Shown one piece after another: positions 1 to 11,594 of a stretch of DNA of 64,000 nt; positions within the stretch are counted from its first letter, which is position 1; each line of letters starts with the position of its first letter. A model generated the notes under the pieces. The model was not told the DNA's origin. It ran no database searches and was given only the letters and a program-made list of their open reading frames with translations. The stretch covers positions 818,001 to 882,000 of the forward strand of contig JAUIRK010000142.1 in assembly GCA_030549495.1 (NCBI GenBank), read 5' to 3'. The stretch is from Nectonema munidae. Its lineage: Eukaryota > Nematomorpha > Nectonematoida > Nectonematidae. Made by a program: the position numbers and the translations under genes.

Positions 1-2140
1 TGCAAAATTTAAGCCTTGACAAATACTATTTAGGGGTGGCTCAAGGTCTTTATCTAGCGAGCTTCTGGATCCCCCTCCAGGGTTGGTCAACTACTGGGTA
101 TTATCCGCTCATAGACGGAGGTATCATGCTTGCCAAGCACTCATTGTGGTCCAGATGCTATTTAAAAACTTTGACGATGTAGGAAACAAATCACGTTGTT
201 GCGAAACAACACCTGGAAGAAAGTGGAGTTGCTCTTCTTTTGTAGTGTGAAGGCCGTTGAACTCCTCAACAAGTTTGACTCCTCGTTCGCAAGATCGTTA
301 ACTACTGGAAGATTTTTCACTTTTTTGAAACCTTCTTTGAATGATGCATTTTCTTTTCAGTTTTCTGGATCTTCATTAAGAAAGTCAGTGGTAATATCGA
401 GGTGCTTGAAAAAACGGATTGACTTATGAGTTGCAAAAATTCAAGTGATGGAATTATGAAACTTTTGAATTCAACCCGTTTTGGGGGATCTTTGTCCTTG
501 CCATCATTTGTTTTCGGAACATCCAAATCTTCAAACAGTACAAGACTTTTGCCATCCACCTAGCGCAGGGGCCGGGAACCTTTTTGACTAAAAGAGCCCA
601 AAAAACACATATTTTAAAATCTAATCCTCTGAGAGCCATATATATTTTTAAATACTGATTACAACTAAATGGAAAAAGAAGAACAACAATTTTATAGTAT
701 AATAAGACTCTGAATTTATTTTAAACAACATTGTTTTATCGAAATTTATTAATAAGCAAAGTCTGCTTCCTCATCAGCTTTATTTGTTTCACCGTGATTC
801 GTAATGATGACGAAATTAAGAGAGTGCAGAATTGGCGAGAAGGATATGCATTATCGCAATACCTCCCTTTATCCTGAAGGCCACCTAATTTATCTGAGAG
901 CCAGATGCAGTCATCAAAAGAGCCTTCAGATGTCTGGCTCGCGAGCCATAGGTTCCCGACCCCTGATCTAGCGTGATTAAAAGCTCCGGGCTTCTTAAAA
1001 TTAAAATTGTGTAAATTTCCCCCAAGGCAAAATCGCTAGTTCCAAGAATTCCATGTAATCATCTCGCTGATTTTCCTACCACAGCTTAGATTTTGCAAAC
1101 TTTATAATGCATTCCCTTTTAGGCTGTAGCTATGATTCGTAAATGTGGTGGCGGCATGCTAAATTAGGCACAGTGCGACAAAGTGCATGCTCCTGATAAG
1201 CGTCCAGTGTTGGATGCAGTTGTATCGAAGCAAAAGCCTGCAACTTTTTCCTCTAAACACCATTCGTGTAAAAGCTTATAAACTTTAAAAATAAATTTCA
1301 GTTTTGGTACACCAAGAAGTTGTGTTTCTCCAGTAGAGACAGTTGTTATTGAAAATGAAAGGTGGTCTACGGATGTCGTTGAACAAGTGAGAGATGGTAA
1401 TAACTTGCTATGCCAATGCACAATGCATGTTTTGCCTTCGGCTTTGAATATGTTGTGTAAGTTCGTCCATTGACTGGTCATTGACCTGTCCAAGACTTCT
1501 GACGGTCTCAACTACCACAAACAAGGCATTACGATCTGTTATTCCTGTGCGATCTAAGGCTGCTGTAAGCTCTTGAGTCCAGACATTGCTAGGTCGAAAT
1601 CGTTTTTTTGTGGAGTTGCTTTTTCCTGTTCTTCATTTGACTGTTTAGATGACAACGAGTCTTTACGTGACTCTGCTGAGAAGGAAGAACATCTCAGCTG
1701 AAATTGGCTTGTAGATGTTTCGACAAAATGTTTTTGTCTGCGTTTTTCCAGTTGTTTTTCTTGCTCTTTCGATCTTTTTTCTTTGTTTTCTAGTTTTTGA
1801 TCTAATGCGCCCATTGAGCCGCGACACCCTGGTTCTCATTGCGCTATTAAGAATTCTTTGACTTCTTGAATACGAATTAAAGACATTGCATTAGCATGCG
1901 CCACATCAAACAGATTTTTCATTGCAAACTTAATTTTTTTTTCATTTGTTTCTTGTTTTTCTTTAAAAATGTCCAGTGATTAAACAATTTTTTCACTTTT
2001 TCCTGAATTTTGTCATTTCTTTGAACAGGAAATCTAGTTTTTTTTTCGTAAGCCTCTATTTCATATGTTACAATAGATGCACTTTCACTAACACTTTTGT
2101 TTAATGTCATATAATGATGTAAAAACACACTTAGCACTTG
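1..2140 (-). mobile_element. degenerate DNA transposon, RNase H-like transposase relic, cut by window edge
   Basis: On the minus strand, pieces of one transposase lie in order. Near 2137-1919 there is a helical N-terminal part, followed by a Lys/Glu-rich stretch at 1814-1554. At 1511-1164 lies the core with FDTTASNTG, then a CRHHIYE motif near 1130. Further on come DYMEFLELAILPWG near 1060-1010 and NHARWMAKVLY split across 975 and 560, with a tail running off the window start. Asp-x(5)-Asn-Thr-Gly followed by Cys-x-His-His recalls hAT-like RNase H-fold transposases, but I cannot name the superfamily with certainty. Several stops and frame changes break it, so it is a fossil. A 400-bp hAT-type MITE sits inside it. 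A second, diverged member of the same kind lies at 29.2-30.9 kb. Confidence 0.72.
566..965. mobile_element. hAT-type MITE with 8-bp target duplication
   Basis: The ends are inverted: CAGGGGCCGGGAACCT on the left, and the complement of CAGGGGTCGGGAACCT on the right. The flanks are ACCTAGCG (558-565) and ATCTAGCG (966-973), an 8-bp duplication with one mismatch. CAGGGG ends with an 8-bp duplication are typical of hAT elements. No coding capacity is seen. It interrupts the transposase relic exactly within the ARWMAK motif, so it is younger than that element. Confidence 0.8.
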
Positions 2141-2538
2141 CTCCTTGTGGGAAGTTTGGCTCCGAAAACTTCAATAAGATAAAAACCACGTTTTTTCGGC
2201 ATTGAAACGGCAAACGATACAAAAATAATGATGAAAAGTTCTTACTTCATTTAAAAATAAAATCAATTAAGATATGATGCAATCAAATTTATAAGAGTAA
2301 AACTGAATGAATAAGATCTAAAAAAATGTAATATAATCAATAAATATGATGTATCTAGAATATCTAGATAAATAGCAATATAAGATGTAACGTTTCGACA
2401 TCTACTTCTACGTTAATATTAAAGCTTGTTGAGCCACCACTAAATATTATTTAATTGGCTTCAAACTTCATACACAGTGTTTTCTATCTAAATGAAATTA
2501 GATTCTGAATAGGGAGAGAAGAAATTCAAAATTTCATT

Positions 2539-2590
2539 TGTTGGGGATCGAACCCTGGACCTTCAACTGTTAAGCTGAGAGGTACACCCT
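2539..2590 (-). repeat. tRNA-Val-like fragment, probable SINE remnant
   Basis: Read on the minus strand it contains CTTAACAG, GAAGGTCC and GGGTTCGATCCCC, matching the anticodon-loop to T-arm part of a tRNA-Val(AAC) and a good B box (GGTTCGANNCC). The 5' half (acceptor stem and D-arm) is not recognisable and the anticodon stem does not pair properly, so this is not a working tRNA gene. A tRNA-derived SINE head or tRNA pseudogene is the likeliest reading. Confidence 0.5.
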
Positions 2591-2599
2591 AAAAAACAT

Positions 2600-3480
2600 T
2601 GAGGCTCGTTACAAAACGGGTACTCTTTAAAAATTTTCAATCTTAAATAAAACCAAATTATATCTATGAGACATAACTTTTTTAATTCTAGCAAAAAAGT
2701 TAATTTAGTGATAGTTTAAATATCAAAAAAATTTTGAAAATCAATCTATGAAAAATTTAAAAAAAAAATTATTTTTCATATTTTACTTGGACAGAATAGA
2801 AAGAAAGTAATAAACATGAAATTTGTCAAGTATTTCAGGAACCTAGGAACAGACTTCAGCATTGAGGTGTATATAGTCATCATTTCTGACCAAAAATTTA
2901 TTTCTTCTATTGAGCTTTGAAACTTCTAAATATTCTTGTAACGCATACAGTTCTTTTGTGCTATCATATATTACTTCAATAATACAAAATTATAAACATT
3001 TTGGGTATACATGTACATATTGACATTATAATTTATCAATGGACATTGATTGATCTAACAAGATATTTATCCATATATGATAACACTAGTTCATTTCGCA
3101 AGTAACGGAATAGAATTTAATATGAGAAAAAATTAATCATTATTCTCAAGGTGCCAAGTGTCGGTGAATCCTCACAATGACTGCCTCTTTGTATGTTATC
3201 ATTACTACCCTTCTCTTTCAAAATATCTACTGTCTAACATATCATCAAACGACAATATATGTTCTCATTTACACTGAAAATATCATAATTATAAATTGAC
3301 GTAAGTTATAATCATAGATATGCAGCTGTAGAGTACTAACCACTAAAATGTAACAATGAAGTGTTTGACAAGCCTATTGGTTTTGCAGGAGTATGATTAT
3401 TCCATCACATACTATAAGTGTCCTTCTTTGCACAACCTTTTCTCTCCTATACCTACAGTTTAGTTCTTATAAAATAGATT
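2600..3480. other. AT-rich intergenic, nothing recognised
   Basis: No open frame with family resemblance, no inverted ends and no tandem array was seen in this AT-rich stretch. Confidence 0.5.
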
Positions 3481-3499
3481 TATTCATTTTCCTGCAAAT

Positions 3500-4085
3500 G
3501 TTTGCCCAAGTTTTGTATATAAGATGGAAAGTTGGGCTTTTGAAGAAATTTCCGCTAAAAAGTCCAACACGTTTTCTTCATCAACTTATGTTTCTACTTA
3601 GAATAATCGTAGTGATGACAATGATGTTAATGACATCGAAATAAAAGCTCCTGACTTTATTGTGTATACCTTTGATCCCCGAACAAGGAGTGTAAGACCG
3701 AGATACATAAACGTTAGAAATGTGTCAGTTAACCTCAGCAGGTCCAAAAGATATTGTAAAATTTAATGCTAAAGTTTTATCTGTTTAGAATTGATCTTTG
3801 CCCTATGAATTCTTTTATCAAATACCCATTTTTACGAAAAAAAACCTATAAGAACATATGAAGAAAGATAGAAATGTTTAAAGTGAATTTGAGTCAATTT
3901 ACAATGATTTCAACGTTGAAAAAATTCTTGGTTATATTTCTTTCTTATATATGCTTGGGATGGAAAGTTATCAAAATATTCCTTTGGACAACTTGCACAG
4001 CAGTCGTAGAGCTCGTTTTTTTAAAGATGTTATGTGTAAAAATGATGTCAAGTTAGTTATATCAATAAATATTTTAAGAGGGTGT
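3500..4085 (+). mobile_element. piggyBac-like transposase N-terminal relic
   Basis: Two plus-strand pieces read like coding sequence. About 3500-3765 gives an acidic, Ser-rich stretch with one stop, then IEIKAPDFIVYTFDPRTRS. About 3881-4090 gives EFESIYNDF, ILGYISFLYMLGMESY and RARFFKDVMCKND. The second piece resembles the piggyBac segment in which a conserved Glu-Ile-x-Ala-Phe-Ile-Gly-Leu helix is followed by a Met-Ser-x-x-Arg-Phe motif. Frames are broken and no ends were found. The resemblance is moderate; it could be another transposase. Confidence 0.4.
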
Positions 4086-4089
4086 TATT

Positions 4090-5425
4090 TTTTTTGTTTC
4101 AAATAGTTAATTTTTTTGTTCTGCCTTGTTTCTCCTTGTTTTAATTTTTTGTTATTATAAAAGATAAGAAATTTTTATTCCAAATTTTAAAACAAAAATT
4201 TAAGCTTTGCAAAATTGCCTTTTTTACGTTTCACATGGATATCCGAAGTATAAAAAACTTGCGACAATGCGAGGGTTAAATAATTATTGACTTGTTGAGA
4301 AACGGCCATGTTATGTTCGTGCTGTGGCAAAAACTCAAAAGAAAAGAAATTATATTGCAATTTCAAAATTGAATATTCAATAGATAATGAATTGTGTACA
4401 CTGTACAGGTTAGTAAGTTGTGAAAAAACGACTAAAATATTTTCCCTGACAATTGGAATTTTGAAAAAGCTGAAAATTTTTTTCCTTTTAGAGATAGAAT
4501 TATTCAACCAAGCAAAGTTTTACCAAAAATTTTCTTCTACTTTTAGCTATGATTATATTAAGGATAATATTCTTAATAAAACACAATAATTATTTTATTT
4601 AGAAAGTGGAAAGACGGTATTAGTTGTTTTTAAAGTTTCTCCAAAGATACTTACCTTTATTTTTATGCATGAACATCAATATTGTTTCACAAAAGTTTCT
4701 ATAATATTATCAAAAAATTGACGATGATTTTTTATGTAAATATTTATAAAATATTGTTTGAAAACGAATATATTTGATAGAAATTTTTATTATGGAGCTA
4801 CAACTTTGTGTTAAAAACTCCAATAAAACTAATTTAATAGACAAAAAATCTCGTATTGAATGAATGAACAATGTTATCTTGGCGAGAATAATAGAAATAA
4901 GATTTATTCGAAAGTGTTAAAATGAGAAAATAATTTTGGATAAATTTCTGGACTATATAGCTATTATTCAAATGGAAAACAAACTATTGAAAATAAAGAT
5001 ATTGAAAGCAACACATTAAGGCTAATGTTCATCAAGGTCTCTTTAGAAAGAACAATGTTCATCTAGGGCTTCTTTTAAGAGTAAGAAAAATAACACTATT
5101 TGTATAAATAGTGGTTAAACGATTGTTGATAGTGATAATATCCCGGATTTGTTTTTGAATTATTTTTATAAAGTTTTAGCGATACTTTTAAAAATAAACT
5201 TAATATAAATATGTGCAATATCTACCTTTCGATTCTATGGGTGTATTACAATGATATTTTAAATGTTATTATTTCGCTTAGGATCTCTGAGATTACAGAT
5301 ATTTATAATATAAGTACAAGTGTTATTTAGCAAATTAGTTATTATTTAATAAAAATACTTGTATTTCTCTTAAAAGGAAATGGTAAGAAAAACGCATTAT
5401 ACTTTGTTATTTAAAGTTTCTAATT
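4090..5425. other. AT-rich, no confident feature
   Basis: Open frames here are short and Phe/Lys/Asn-rich, as expected by chance at this base composition. The part after about 4800 may be the decayed upstream portion of the LINE that follows, but no endonuclease motif could be read. Confidence 0.4.
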
Positions 5426-5429
5426 AGTA

Positions 5430-6650
5430 CCTGTTCAGAAAAAAAGTGATATTTCTAAAATCTCAAATTACAAATCGATATCAATTGTTAACAAAATTTT
5501 CAAGATTTTTAAAAAGATAATTAGCGTACAGATAAACAAACTTTTGATGATAATAGTCTTATTGTCACTTTGGATATCATAGAAATTACGTAATTAAAAA
5601 TACATGCAATTGTTCTTGCCTAACTTTTGTAAGTTTTAAATAATCGTTGCGGTTATATATCGTTGTATATAGTTTTTAATAGTGCATTTGACTTAGTAAA
5701 TCATTCTAGGCTTCTTTTGGAATTTAAAAAGTATACTTTTTGTAGTTTCGCTATAAATTTAATTTGATCTTTCTTTAAAAATAGATTTCATTATATGGAT
5801 GTTAATAAGAAGAAATCTAGATTTGAATTTTTTAAATCAAATAGGTGTGCAACCTGGGAGCAATTTTCTTTAAAATTTATATTATATATGATCTGAAATA
5901 TGTTTTATTTACAGAACCGTTTAAATATTTTACATATTCTAAGATATATTTACTAATTCCATTTTCCACCATACAAATATAAGAGTTGATGGCTTGAAAA
6001 TAATGTTGAAAAATAAAATGATAGAAAGAGTGAATTTTTTAACTTCCTTGATGTTACATTGACTCAAAATTAAAGTTGATACATCATATTAACCTGCTAA
6101 AATCAAGGCTAAATTTTTGACTTTCATTTTTATGAAATATTTATGTTCTTTTTCAAAAAAGGTTGTGTTCATCACCTTTGAGAACTATACTTATTATATT
6201 AAATAGAGATATACATTGATAGAATAGATTCAATATTAATAAACTATACTTTTCTATAGATATAGTGAATTCGATAATTGTTCGGAAAACAAGAGTCATT
6301 TCAGAGTTATTTTTTAGTCGATATCATCAACCGACATTTCTAGAAGACATTGAAGTCTCAATTCTTTGTAAAAATCTATCACTATTTTGTTTACTTTTAG
6401 AATGGTTGCGCAATTAAGTAGTCTTCGTGTGTATTCATACTACACCACTGTATATTTCACTTTGACAATTTATGTCTTTATTTAAGTGCAGTGTATGTGA
6501 ATTTATTTTCTTCCTCATTTTTTTTGGTAACTACTTTTTTTTTTAAATCTTTAATGTTTTGATTTCTATCCAATTATACACGTGTTTTGGCTGCCTATTA
6601 AAATAAATTTGTATAAACTTGTATTTTGAATTTTGAATTAACTTTTTCAA
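5430..6650 (+). mobile_element. LINE (non-LTR retrotransposon) reverse-transcriptase relic
   Basis: Translated pieces match the order of a LINE reverse transcriptase. SNYKSISIVNKIFKIF near 5460 corresponds to SNYRPISLLN.ISKIFEK. AFDLVNHSRLL near 5680 is the first catalytic block, AFDTVNHSILL. A decayed GV.QGS region lies near 5845. MIERVNFL near 6020 is the usual IERV.EFKFLG block, and an IHPHxH-like helix is lost. The 3' end near 6600-6650 carries AATAAATTTGTATAAAC and then TTTTGAATTTTGAATT, a typical short tandem LINE tail. Many stops and frame changes show it is old. The clade could be Jockey, CR1 or a relative; I cannot decide. Confidence 0.68.
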
Positions 6651-7178
6651 GTTCTGCATCTTCAGTCTACAAGTGTGACTAATTTAATATAATTTGACAT
6701 ATAGTATCATTAACTAAATTGAGGTTTATTTATTAAAAATGTATTATTATAGAAGTTTGCTTGTGCTAGGATTTATTTTTGCTCCATTAAACGCAACCGA
6801 TTTTTATGCCAAATTAATTTTCTTTTAACAAATTTTTTAAAAGAATTTTGAGAAACTTTATAAATTGATATCTTATAAGTTAAACAAAAAATCGAATGTT
6901 ATGACCACATAATAGTCATATTTTTTTGCGGGCCAATTTTGATAAAACTGCACCTCCCAGGAAAAAACTGTTTTGCACGCTCTATAACCTTATTTTAAAA
7001 CGATCGGCAAATTTACAAAGCCCTTGTGTTTTCGTTATGTCAAGATCACTTCAATGCGAAAAATATGCACTATAAGTCATTGTTGAAAAAAGCTTGGATA
7101 ACCAAAACCATCTCTGAAGACTGTTTTAAGCCAAATTACGTTCCTTCCCTAGAATTTATCCCGTTGCAAAAATCTTCC

Positions 7179-7668
7179 GGTACTTTCCTGTTATTGCCCC
7201 ATCACCCCAAAATGTTATAAAACATGTATTAAAGTACACAAATGTATTAAAAAAACAAGTGAAAAATCTTTTAATCTGTAGGTGAATAAAATTCAACCAT
7301 ATCAAAAAGAATCGCATCAAACATATTACCACCATATATAATCGAAGATGAATGACCCCAAAGAAACTCAGCTAAATATCCAGATAGCATCTCTCGATTA
7401 GTTCCACATGGCCTCTTGTTTCTTACCTTTGCAGAACGCCACACACGCTTAATATGTTGAGTATGGGGTTATCGCCCCACCACCCCAAAATGTTATAAAA
7501 TTTAATATTTAATGTCTTTAAATGTTCCATTTATGGGCTTTTTTTTCTACGAAAAAGGTTTTGATTAATGATATATAGTAAGTTTAATCTAGGTTAGGTT
7601 AAAACAATACAAGAATATTTATCGTGGTAGAAGAGCGATGGGTGGTGGGGCGATAACAGGAAAGTACC
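7179..7668. mobile_element. MITE with 29-bp inverted ends and 8-bp target duplication
   Basis: The left end, starting GGTACTTTCCTGTTAT and continuing into GCCCCATCACCC (7179-7207), is inverted at 7640-7668. The flanks AATCTTCC (7171-7178) and AATCTTCT (7669-7676) form an 8-bp duplication with one mismatch. A second copy of the inner part of the left end (GTTATCGCCCCACCACCCC) recurs in direct orientation near 7466-7489. It is non-coding and probably a hAT-like (or other 8-bp-duplicating) non-autonomous element. Confidence 0.75.
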
Positions 7669-7676
7669 AATCTTCT

Positions 7677-8340
7677 TTCTTAAGCTTTTTAGTTACTATA
7701 CAACTGTTCACCCCATACGGGTATTTCTACTATGTCTTAATGACCACCTTAATCCAGCCAGGTGAGCAGATAATCATCTTTGCTCTGAAAAAAAGTTACT
7801 GATAGCGTCTTGTATTTGAGCTGCTTTACATTTAGATTTCTTCACGTTAGGGTTAGGTTTTATACTTTTTATTAGCCTTTTGTTTCAGAGTAAGGAATGA
7901 ATTTATTTATGTTTGTATAGATTTTTATGATTGTTTATTTATGTTGTATTTCACTTATAAAGCCAAGAAACAGTATCTTGCATTCGGAGTTTCTGTTCGC
8001 TAGCCGCACTGCCAATTTCGCCATGGCAAAAGCCTAGCGCAAACCCAGATTTATCAACTTTTTTAATGTTATTTTCGGAAGTTGATAAATAATACATCTT
8101 TACTTTAAATTTGTCTAAAATATCATCAAGTCTATGACAAAGTTACAAATCTTTTGATTCACGACAATTATAACCACGACACTTGTATCAAAAAATGTTC
8201 TTTTCTCAAATTTAACAAAAAAAGCAATTTTATAAATGAAATTTTCTGCTTCCTCCATTTAGAAACGTACACATGAACTTAGATTTATATAAAAATGGTA
8301 TAATCATTTTTGTGGATTAAATTTTAAAAATTTTTTATAG
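7677..8340. other. intergenic, upstream of GOLT1
   Basis: No repeat ends or coding exon were recognised. A short GC-richer patch at about 7995-8035 has no clear identity. The GOLT1 promoter and 5' UTR should lie in the last part, but no TATA box or initiator could be chosen with confidence. Confidence 0.4.
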
Positions 8341-8356
8341 GTAAAGTTTTTTTTCA

Positions 8357-11300
8357 ATGTTTGAAGTTTCAGATCTGCAAAGTAAGTTTCTAAAATTTTT
8401 TTATTTTTTTCATTTTTTTTTTTGAAAATTTGTTTTCATTGGTGTATTATTATATATAATCTTAATGCTTTGATATTTTTAGCTTGAAATCTTATTTCTA
8501 GAATCAAACCAGGGGCGCACACCCGGAGGCGGGGGGATGCGAAACTCTATTTTTTATAATGTTCGATTGTTAAATTTTCTAAGTTACACTGTACATAATT
8601 AATTAAATAATTTTTGTTAAGAAAATTTGTTGATTATTATAATAAAAATATATTATCGAAACAAAATGGGTCAGTTGTTAAAAATGGACTTGATACGTTG
8701 TCTTTTGCTGCTTATAAAAACTTGAAAATATCATAAAGTGCCGATAAACTATCTCATTTTTTATGCCTCCTTTTATTTTGAAATTATTCAGAGAACAGAC
8801 AGTTTCATTTTAAATAGTGAAAATTCCTTTAGTTTATTTTGTCTCTTTTCTCTCTTATGTTAATTATGTAGCAAAATTTTTCAATTTTGAGTAAAAGGTA
8901 AGGTGCAGCGGGTGTATTTTCATTGACAAGGCACTGATGTACCGCTCATGTCAAACTATGAACAAATTGGTATTGATGAGGAATCCAACCCAGAGGCTTC
9001 CATGCTGAGTCCATCATCTCAACCAACCTGCCATGTCTGTCACCCATAGAGTATGCTGTAGTGGATACATCAAATTAGTTTTCAAAAAACTTAAGTTTTG
9101 CTGCAAAATTTTTTAGTTTTTATAGAAGCTCTATAACTTTTTCTGATAGACTTTGTTTTCCTAAAAGTTATTATAAAAGGCAAATCATTGCAAAAGGTTA
9201 AAAGTTGTTATTTTACTTTTTGTAGAACGTCCAAGTAATAGTATCTGAATTTATCGTTTGACTATTTTCTGTTTGTATCATTTAAGTATTTTATAAAAAA
9301 ATTTATATTTTTAACTTTGTTTTTGGAAGCTGACTTGGGCAAAATTATAGTTTGACTACTTTGTGTTTGCTTGCACCAATTTATTTTTGAATAATGTTGA
9401 GAGAAATGAAGTAATGCAATCTTAATTTATTGTTTGATTTTTGTTTGCACAATTTTATCTTTATTTTAAACTCTTTTTTGAGAGTCTAACTAACTTACAC
9501 TTATTCTTATACACTAAAAAGAATGAAAAAATTCTAATACCAAGTTTTCTAACTTTAGTTCTGTTTTACATTTTTGATAGAAATTACCTCAGAAAAGTTA
9601 TCTAATTTGGATGTGTTTTTTTACTTATTTTTCTCAATAAAACATTTCATTTTTTGGGAAGAAGAAATGGAACAACTGAAAATTAATGAATGATTTTTTT
9701 CATTCAATAAAATTTTTATTGTTATTGATATCCTTACCCCTTTTCTACACATAATTTGGAGCTTTTCATTATGTAGATATAGTTTTAGTAAAAAATTGTA
9801 TCACCATGTTAAAAGTTTAGGACTTTTAAAAAGCTCGCCTTATTTGAATTCAATTAGTATATTCTTATACACAGGGCTGGGGAGTCAGAGGGAAAATATC
9901 AGACTTCGACTCATTCTACAGGTACTTAAAAACTTAATAAATTCAACATAACTCTTCGCTTCCAACTTCAAGGTCACTACATACGCTTACAAAAAGTGAA
10001 CTATTTTTTTCTTTTTTTTTAAAATACTTTAAAAGACGGACTTCGTCTTCGACTTCCAAATTTTATTAGATACCGACTCCGATTCCAATTTCCTTTAACG
10101 CGTTAACGACCAGAATAACCAGACGATATGTAGTATAAAGCAGAAGATTTGTATTAAAAAGCATTAATGAACGCAGACGATTCACATTTTTGTAAAGTGG
10201 ACATATGTGGACTGTGGTCGATAACCGGTTAAAATCTCCAACTCCACAACGCTGCCTGTACAAGACATATTGGAGTACTGATTCGCAGTTATGTTTGTGA
10301 ACTCTTAATTCCAACTCTTAATGCAAAAGAATGTAGGCCTGTGTGTTTACTCTATTTATTTCAGAGATAGGTGTTGGCTTGGTTGGATTTGGAATGTTCT
10401 TTCTCTTTCTCGGAGTCGTTTTGATGTTTGATCGAGCTCTTCTTGCCATTGGAAACGTAATAGCATCTTAATTTTATCGTTTATTTTGTCTAACGCGTTT
10501 TCCAATTGGTTCCTTTTTTCCTAGCTCATTTTCATTGCTGGTCTAGTGCTTTTGATTGGCTACCGCCGAACTTACACGTTTTTTGTTCAGCGCCACAAGT
10601 GGAAAGGCAGCTCTGCCTTTTTGTTTGGCGTCTTTGTTGTTTTCTATGGTTGGCCATTGGTTGGCATGTGCGTTGAGGTTTATGGATTTTTCATGCTCTT
10701 CGGGTAAGTCTTCTATTTCCTTATTTACAACTGAGGAAATGAAAATGGAATCGCGTAAAACTTTCACAAATATGACAACGTAAAAGCAAAATTTTTTTCT
10801 GAATCTAAATCTGAATTTCTTATATAAAATTGGTTAAAAATATATAAGCAATATTTTATTTTGATTTTAACATACAGGAAATAAAATTTTTAACTTTTTA
10901 ATCATTGCTCAATTTCAAAACATTGAATTCATTGTGTGATAAGCCAAATGAGAAAGACGTTGAGACAAAACGAGTAATACATCTTTGGGACAGCTGCTTT
11001 GCTTCGAGTTAAACGTATATATTTTAACTCGTAATACAGAGTCTTCAGTTGAACTTCAACACAACCGAATTTTTGACAAACCAAGATAACTTTATCAAAT
11101 TCATTAGCCAAGATAACTTATTGACATGTTGTTTTTCCTCCTCAACATATTTTTCGTAGATAGGGCCTTGTTTCCAAACCTCTTCATTAATTTTCCTCAT
11201 CTCTCAATTTTTTCTCTTTCTATCTTTACCTTGATTTCAAACGTCATCAAGCTTTTTTTTATTTAAGAGGCTTTTTCCCTGTCATCATAAATTTCATTCG

Positions 11301-11594
11301 TGGAATTCCATTTCTCTGTTGGATCCTTTATATCCCCGGCATATCAAATGTAAGTTTTCTTTTCTTTTTTCAAGTTAAAATACCTTTGAGGTAAAATATG
11401 AAATACATTCGAGTTTTTTGGAACCATGAAAAAATGCGACTATACTTAGGGTCGGATCAAATATATATTTTTTATAAGTGAACTACAAATGCTTTTATTC
11501 CTGAATCTAAAAAAAACAAACACAAATACTCCTGTTCCAGATTCGAGAGGAACAAATAAAGATGCTGATGAAAGTGAGCAAAAATTATGAATAG
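8357..11594 (+). CDS. GOLT1: vesicle transport protein GOT1 homologue (GOLT1), 5 exons, complete
   Basis: Coding exons are 8357-8381, 10365-10456, 10525-10703, 11268-11349 and 11541-11594; all introns are GT-AG and phases agree, giving 143 residues. The protein starts MFEVSDLQKIGVGLVGFG, almost the insect Got1 N-terminus, and continues with FDRALLAIGN, FFVQRHKWKG, GWPLVGMCVEVYGFF and GFFPVIINFIRGIPF. Four hydrophobic segments lie at about residues 10-31, 36-52, 69-88 and 89-110. Got1 is a small four-span membrane protein of the ER and Golgi that supports vesicle fusion and transport between them; this role is known for the family, not shown here. The first coding exon is only 25 nt, and intron 1 (about 2 kb) holds several MITEs. 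The C-terminal tail after IPGISN (IREEQIKMLMKVSKNYE) differs from the usual tail. The human protein has 138 residues, so the length is normal. Confidence 0.93.
8511..8545 (+). repeat. MITE-end-like sequence CAGGGGCGCACA
   Basis: CAGGGGCGCACACCCGGAGG recurs in inverted orientation at about 13767-13808, where the complement reads CAGGGGCGCACATCC followed by GGAGGGGGCACCC. CAGGGG starts suggest a hAT-type end. The partner end of either copy was not found. Confidence 0.45.
9872..10258. mobile_element. old MITE-like repeat in GOLT1 intron 1, host of a nested MITE
   Basis: It starts CAGGGCTGGGGAGTC and ends with CTCCACAACGCTGCCTG, an imperfect inverted end; the interior is rich in GACTTCGACTC-type motifs. 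No clean target duplication is visible. A piggyBac-type MITE (10095-10232) is inserted inside it, giving a relative age. It lies wholly in an intron. Confidence 0.5.
10095..10232. mobile_element. piggyBac-type MITE, copy A
   Basis: It is bounded by TTAA on both sides. The left end TTAACGCGTTAACGACCA is inverted to TGGTCGATAACCGGTTAA. The interior carries the family signature CAGACGATAT, GCAGAAGATTTGTATT and CGCAGACGATTC. Length is 138 bp. Three further copies lie at 12763, 13883 and 38018. Confidence 0.7.

Noticed and set aside
2539-2590. Functional tRNA-Val gene
   Set aside because: No acceptor stem or D-arm, and the anticodon stem does not pair.
7026-7220. THAP-like reading (CQDHF ... EDCFKPNYVPS)
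   Set aside because: Spacing of Cys and His does not fit a THAP domain and the last part lies inside a MITE.
8948-9050. Short frame MSNYEQIGIDEESNPEAS as first exon of GOLT1
   Set aside because: The exon at 8357-8381 joins in phase and gives the family N-terminus MFEVSDLQKIG; the 8948 frame does not.
10330-10364. ATG at 10321 as GOLT1 start with a 32-bp intron
   Set aside because: The intron would be too short and the N-terminus unlike the family.
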